Source: Ricinus communis
Lineage: Eukaryota; Streptophyta; Magnoliopsida; Malpighiales; Euphorbiaceae
DNA length: 64,000 bases
Direction: 5' to 3'
NCBI RefSeq assembly: GCF_019578655.1
Contig: NC_063261.1
Coordinates: 21,639,626-21,703,625, forward strand
Positions 62,227 through 64,000 of this stretch are shown here, in pieces. The position numbers were made by a program, and so were the translations under genes. The notes beneath the pieces were generated by a model. That model saw nothing but the letters and a program-made list of their open reading frames with translations. It did not search any database and was not told where the DNA came from. Numbering within the stretch: position 1 is the first letter of the stretch; each line of letters begins with the position of its first letter.

Positions 62227-64000
62227 TTTTGTTTTAAGAACGGTGTCGTTTTCTTTTCAGTTTTCTGGCGTTAAAGAGTACTGGTTTTAAGTAGTTGTTT
62301 TAAGGTGTTTAAGTTCTTATGTTTTATGTATTACATTTTTATTAGACCATATTAATTTAATGGAATTGGGTTTTTGTCTTTGCTTATTTTGGTTCGTGGG
62401 TCTCTTTTCTTTATTCTGTGTTAGTTCTGATTATTGTGTATGTTTTCATTTTATAAAGTACTTCTTATGGTTATTGTGTTCTTATTATATTCTTTGGAAC
62501 TTTAGAGGTATATATATTAATTGTTTCAAACAGATAGCTGATGCTATATGGAATGCGGTTGTTTTATACATCTGCTGAGACAATTTCAGATCACATGGTG
62601 GTTCAATGGTGTCTATGGTTCTGTTATTGTCTTGTACAGAATGGGATTCCTTTTATTGTTTATTTGATAATTGAAAAACTAGTTTTATTGAACAATAGAG
62701 ATTTGTAGGTTATAAGTTGTCAAAGTAGTCTTATGACTTGATGATCCTCTTAGAATTAATTTGAAGGATTGGTTTTCCTTATGGTTAACGAGATTTCCTG
62801 ATGTCTGCTAACTTTCAATGCCTGAAGTGGTATAGGCACATCATTGTTCTCAGTCAATGAATTGGATATAGATTGCTTTTCTTATATGGAATAGGTACAG
62901 TTGTTGGAACAACTTGCTTTTGGTATTTCTGGCCTGTGCTTAGACTATGAGATTGTTGAGAAAGGGGTTTTTTTTATCTTTTCTTTGGCGTACGGTGGAG
63001 GTCTTTAGATTGAGCTTTAATAAGTTCTTTAATTTGGACATTGTCATTGGAGTTTATGCATTCGAGTTTATAGGATTTGCTTTATGCTCAGGGTATCTGA
63101 ACTTGATATTACCACTTATTGATTTATGTGAGCTCATCTACTATCGAGAACTCTTTTTTGGTGATCAGCAGAGAAAGAGCCAGTGGTTTTGTTTTCCTGC
63201 ACACCTGAGTGTTGGGTGCTAATTTCGTAATCAATCAATGGAAGTATACTAGTGGGTATTTTGCAAGATTGCTGCTATGTTGTTTTCATCTTTCTGTTTG
63301 ATACAAAATCTGCATTAATTACTGCTTTAGCGCAGAATAATGGGTTAAGAAATTATAATGCACTTGTGTCTGAACTCTGACCTTCTGTATTAGGAGATGT
63401 ACAAAGTTCCAATTATAGGTTAATTTAGGGAAACTTCTGTCCTACCGAAATGTTATTATTATTTTTTAGTGATTTGGAACAGGCATTTGCAATTTGGGTC
63501 TGTATTCTGTGCATTATGTAGCAACCCAAACAGTTTCTGTTAGTTTTTATTTAAAAAAGGAGCACAAGATGCAACAGTTCTTGACTCGTGGATAAAAGCA
63601 GTGTGTTAAATTTATTATTCTTTCACTGTATGGTAAAAGGGTAGATAATTAAATTTTCTTGTTGCATCTATCCATAAAGGCTTCAAACTAACTCAAATGA
63701 TCATTGCCAGTGAAGTATTGCCTTGCAGTCTCTTTGGCATATGCTCTTGTATTCCTAAAATTTTCGTAGCTCGATTATTCAATTTAAGAATGTCCAATGT
63801 GTATCTGTTATGTGATTCCCGAAACTACTGATCCAGAGAATGGTCTGAGTAATTTAAAATTAATTTCGTTTGTCATAAAAAAGGAGAAAACTAAAACATA
63901 TTTGTAAAAGAAAAAAAAATAAAACAAAATAAAAATGCCAAAGAGTGGAAATCTTTGTGGGCCGTCATAGATCTTTCTCGTTCCGAGGCCCATCTTGAGC
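62227..64000. other. RPL41 3' flank and possible promoter at window end
   Basis: The first part is RPL41 3' untranslated sequence. The rest is less AT-rich than the long gaps but has no coding frame I trust. TGGGCC (63958-63963) and GGCCCA (63987-63992) near the edge are site II-type motifs and may belong to the promoter of a gene starting outside the window. Confidence 0.45.

Noticed and set aside
62360..62578. 72-codon hydrophobic frame after RPL41
   Set aside because: It lies in the probable 3' flank, with T-rich composition explaining the Phe/Leu/Cys content.

Overview
The window reads as nuclear DNA of a dicotyledonous plant. It is AT-rich, its genes have GT-AG introns, and every recognised gene belongs to a plant or general eukaryotic nuclear family. 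The gene set would fit a rosid such as a member of Malpighiales, but the species placement is a guess. There are no bacterial-style operons, CRISPR arrays or ribosome binding sites.

Layout from left to right. Positions 1-2310 hold a decayed DUF1985-type ORF of the kind carried by Ulp1-bearing Mutator-like transposons. Positions 3194-11911 (+) hold a 17-exon gene for plastid UDP-glucose pyrophosphorylase UGP3, whose intron 16 carries a hAT-like insertion. A convergent, intronless U-box/ARM E3 ligase gene lies at 12678-14771 (-). After about 6 kb without a gene come a tRNA-Ile(AAT) gene (20851-20924, -) and, divergently and very close, an LBD21-like LOB-domain gene (21072-21602, +). A two-exon trihelix factor gene of the VFP3/VFP5 type (22725-24792, -) follows. 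About 11 kb of AT-rich DNA leads to an intronless BAHD acyltransferase gene (36002-37318, +). Another 9 kb gap leads to an ABI4-like AP2/ERF gene (46870-47973, +). A degenerate Ty1/copia element with two recognisable LTRs spans 52498-55797. An ATL-type RING-H2 gene (58258-58755, +) and the tiny ribosomal protein gene RPL41 (62033-62226, +) close the window.

The genes do not form a pathway. They cover plastid sulfolipid precursor supply (UGP3), ubiquitin transfer (U-box and RING-H2 proteins), transcription control (LBD21, trihelix, ABI4), specialised acyl transfer (BAHD) and translation (RPL41, tRNA-Ile).

I found no clearly undescribed biological system. The most interesting signals are: a non-coding 30/40-bp tandem array inside the copia element in which most units contain the heat-shock-element-like core TTCnnGAA; clusters of upstream ATGs, including a start-stop ATGTGA, in the presumed LBD21 leader and two overlapping uORFs upstream of ABI4; a hAT-like insertion in UGP3 intron 16 with a 7-bp target duplication; and several unnamed dispersed AT-rich repeat families in the gene-free stretches. 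All exon limits, transcription starts and element ends were read by eye and have not been tested against transcripts or databases.
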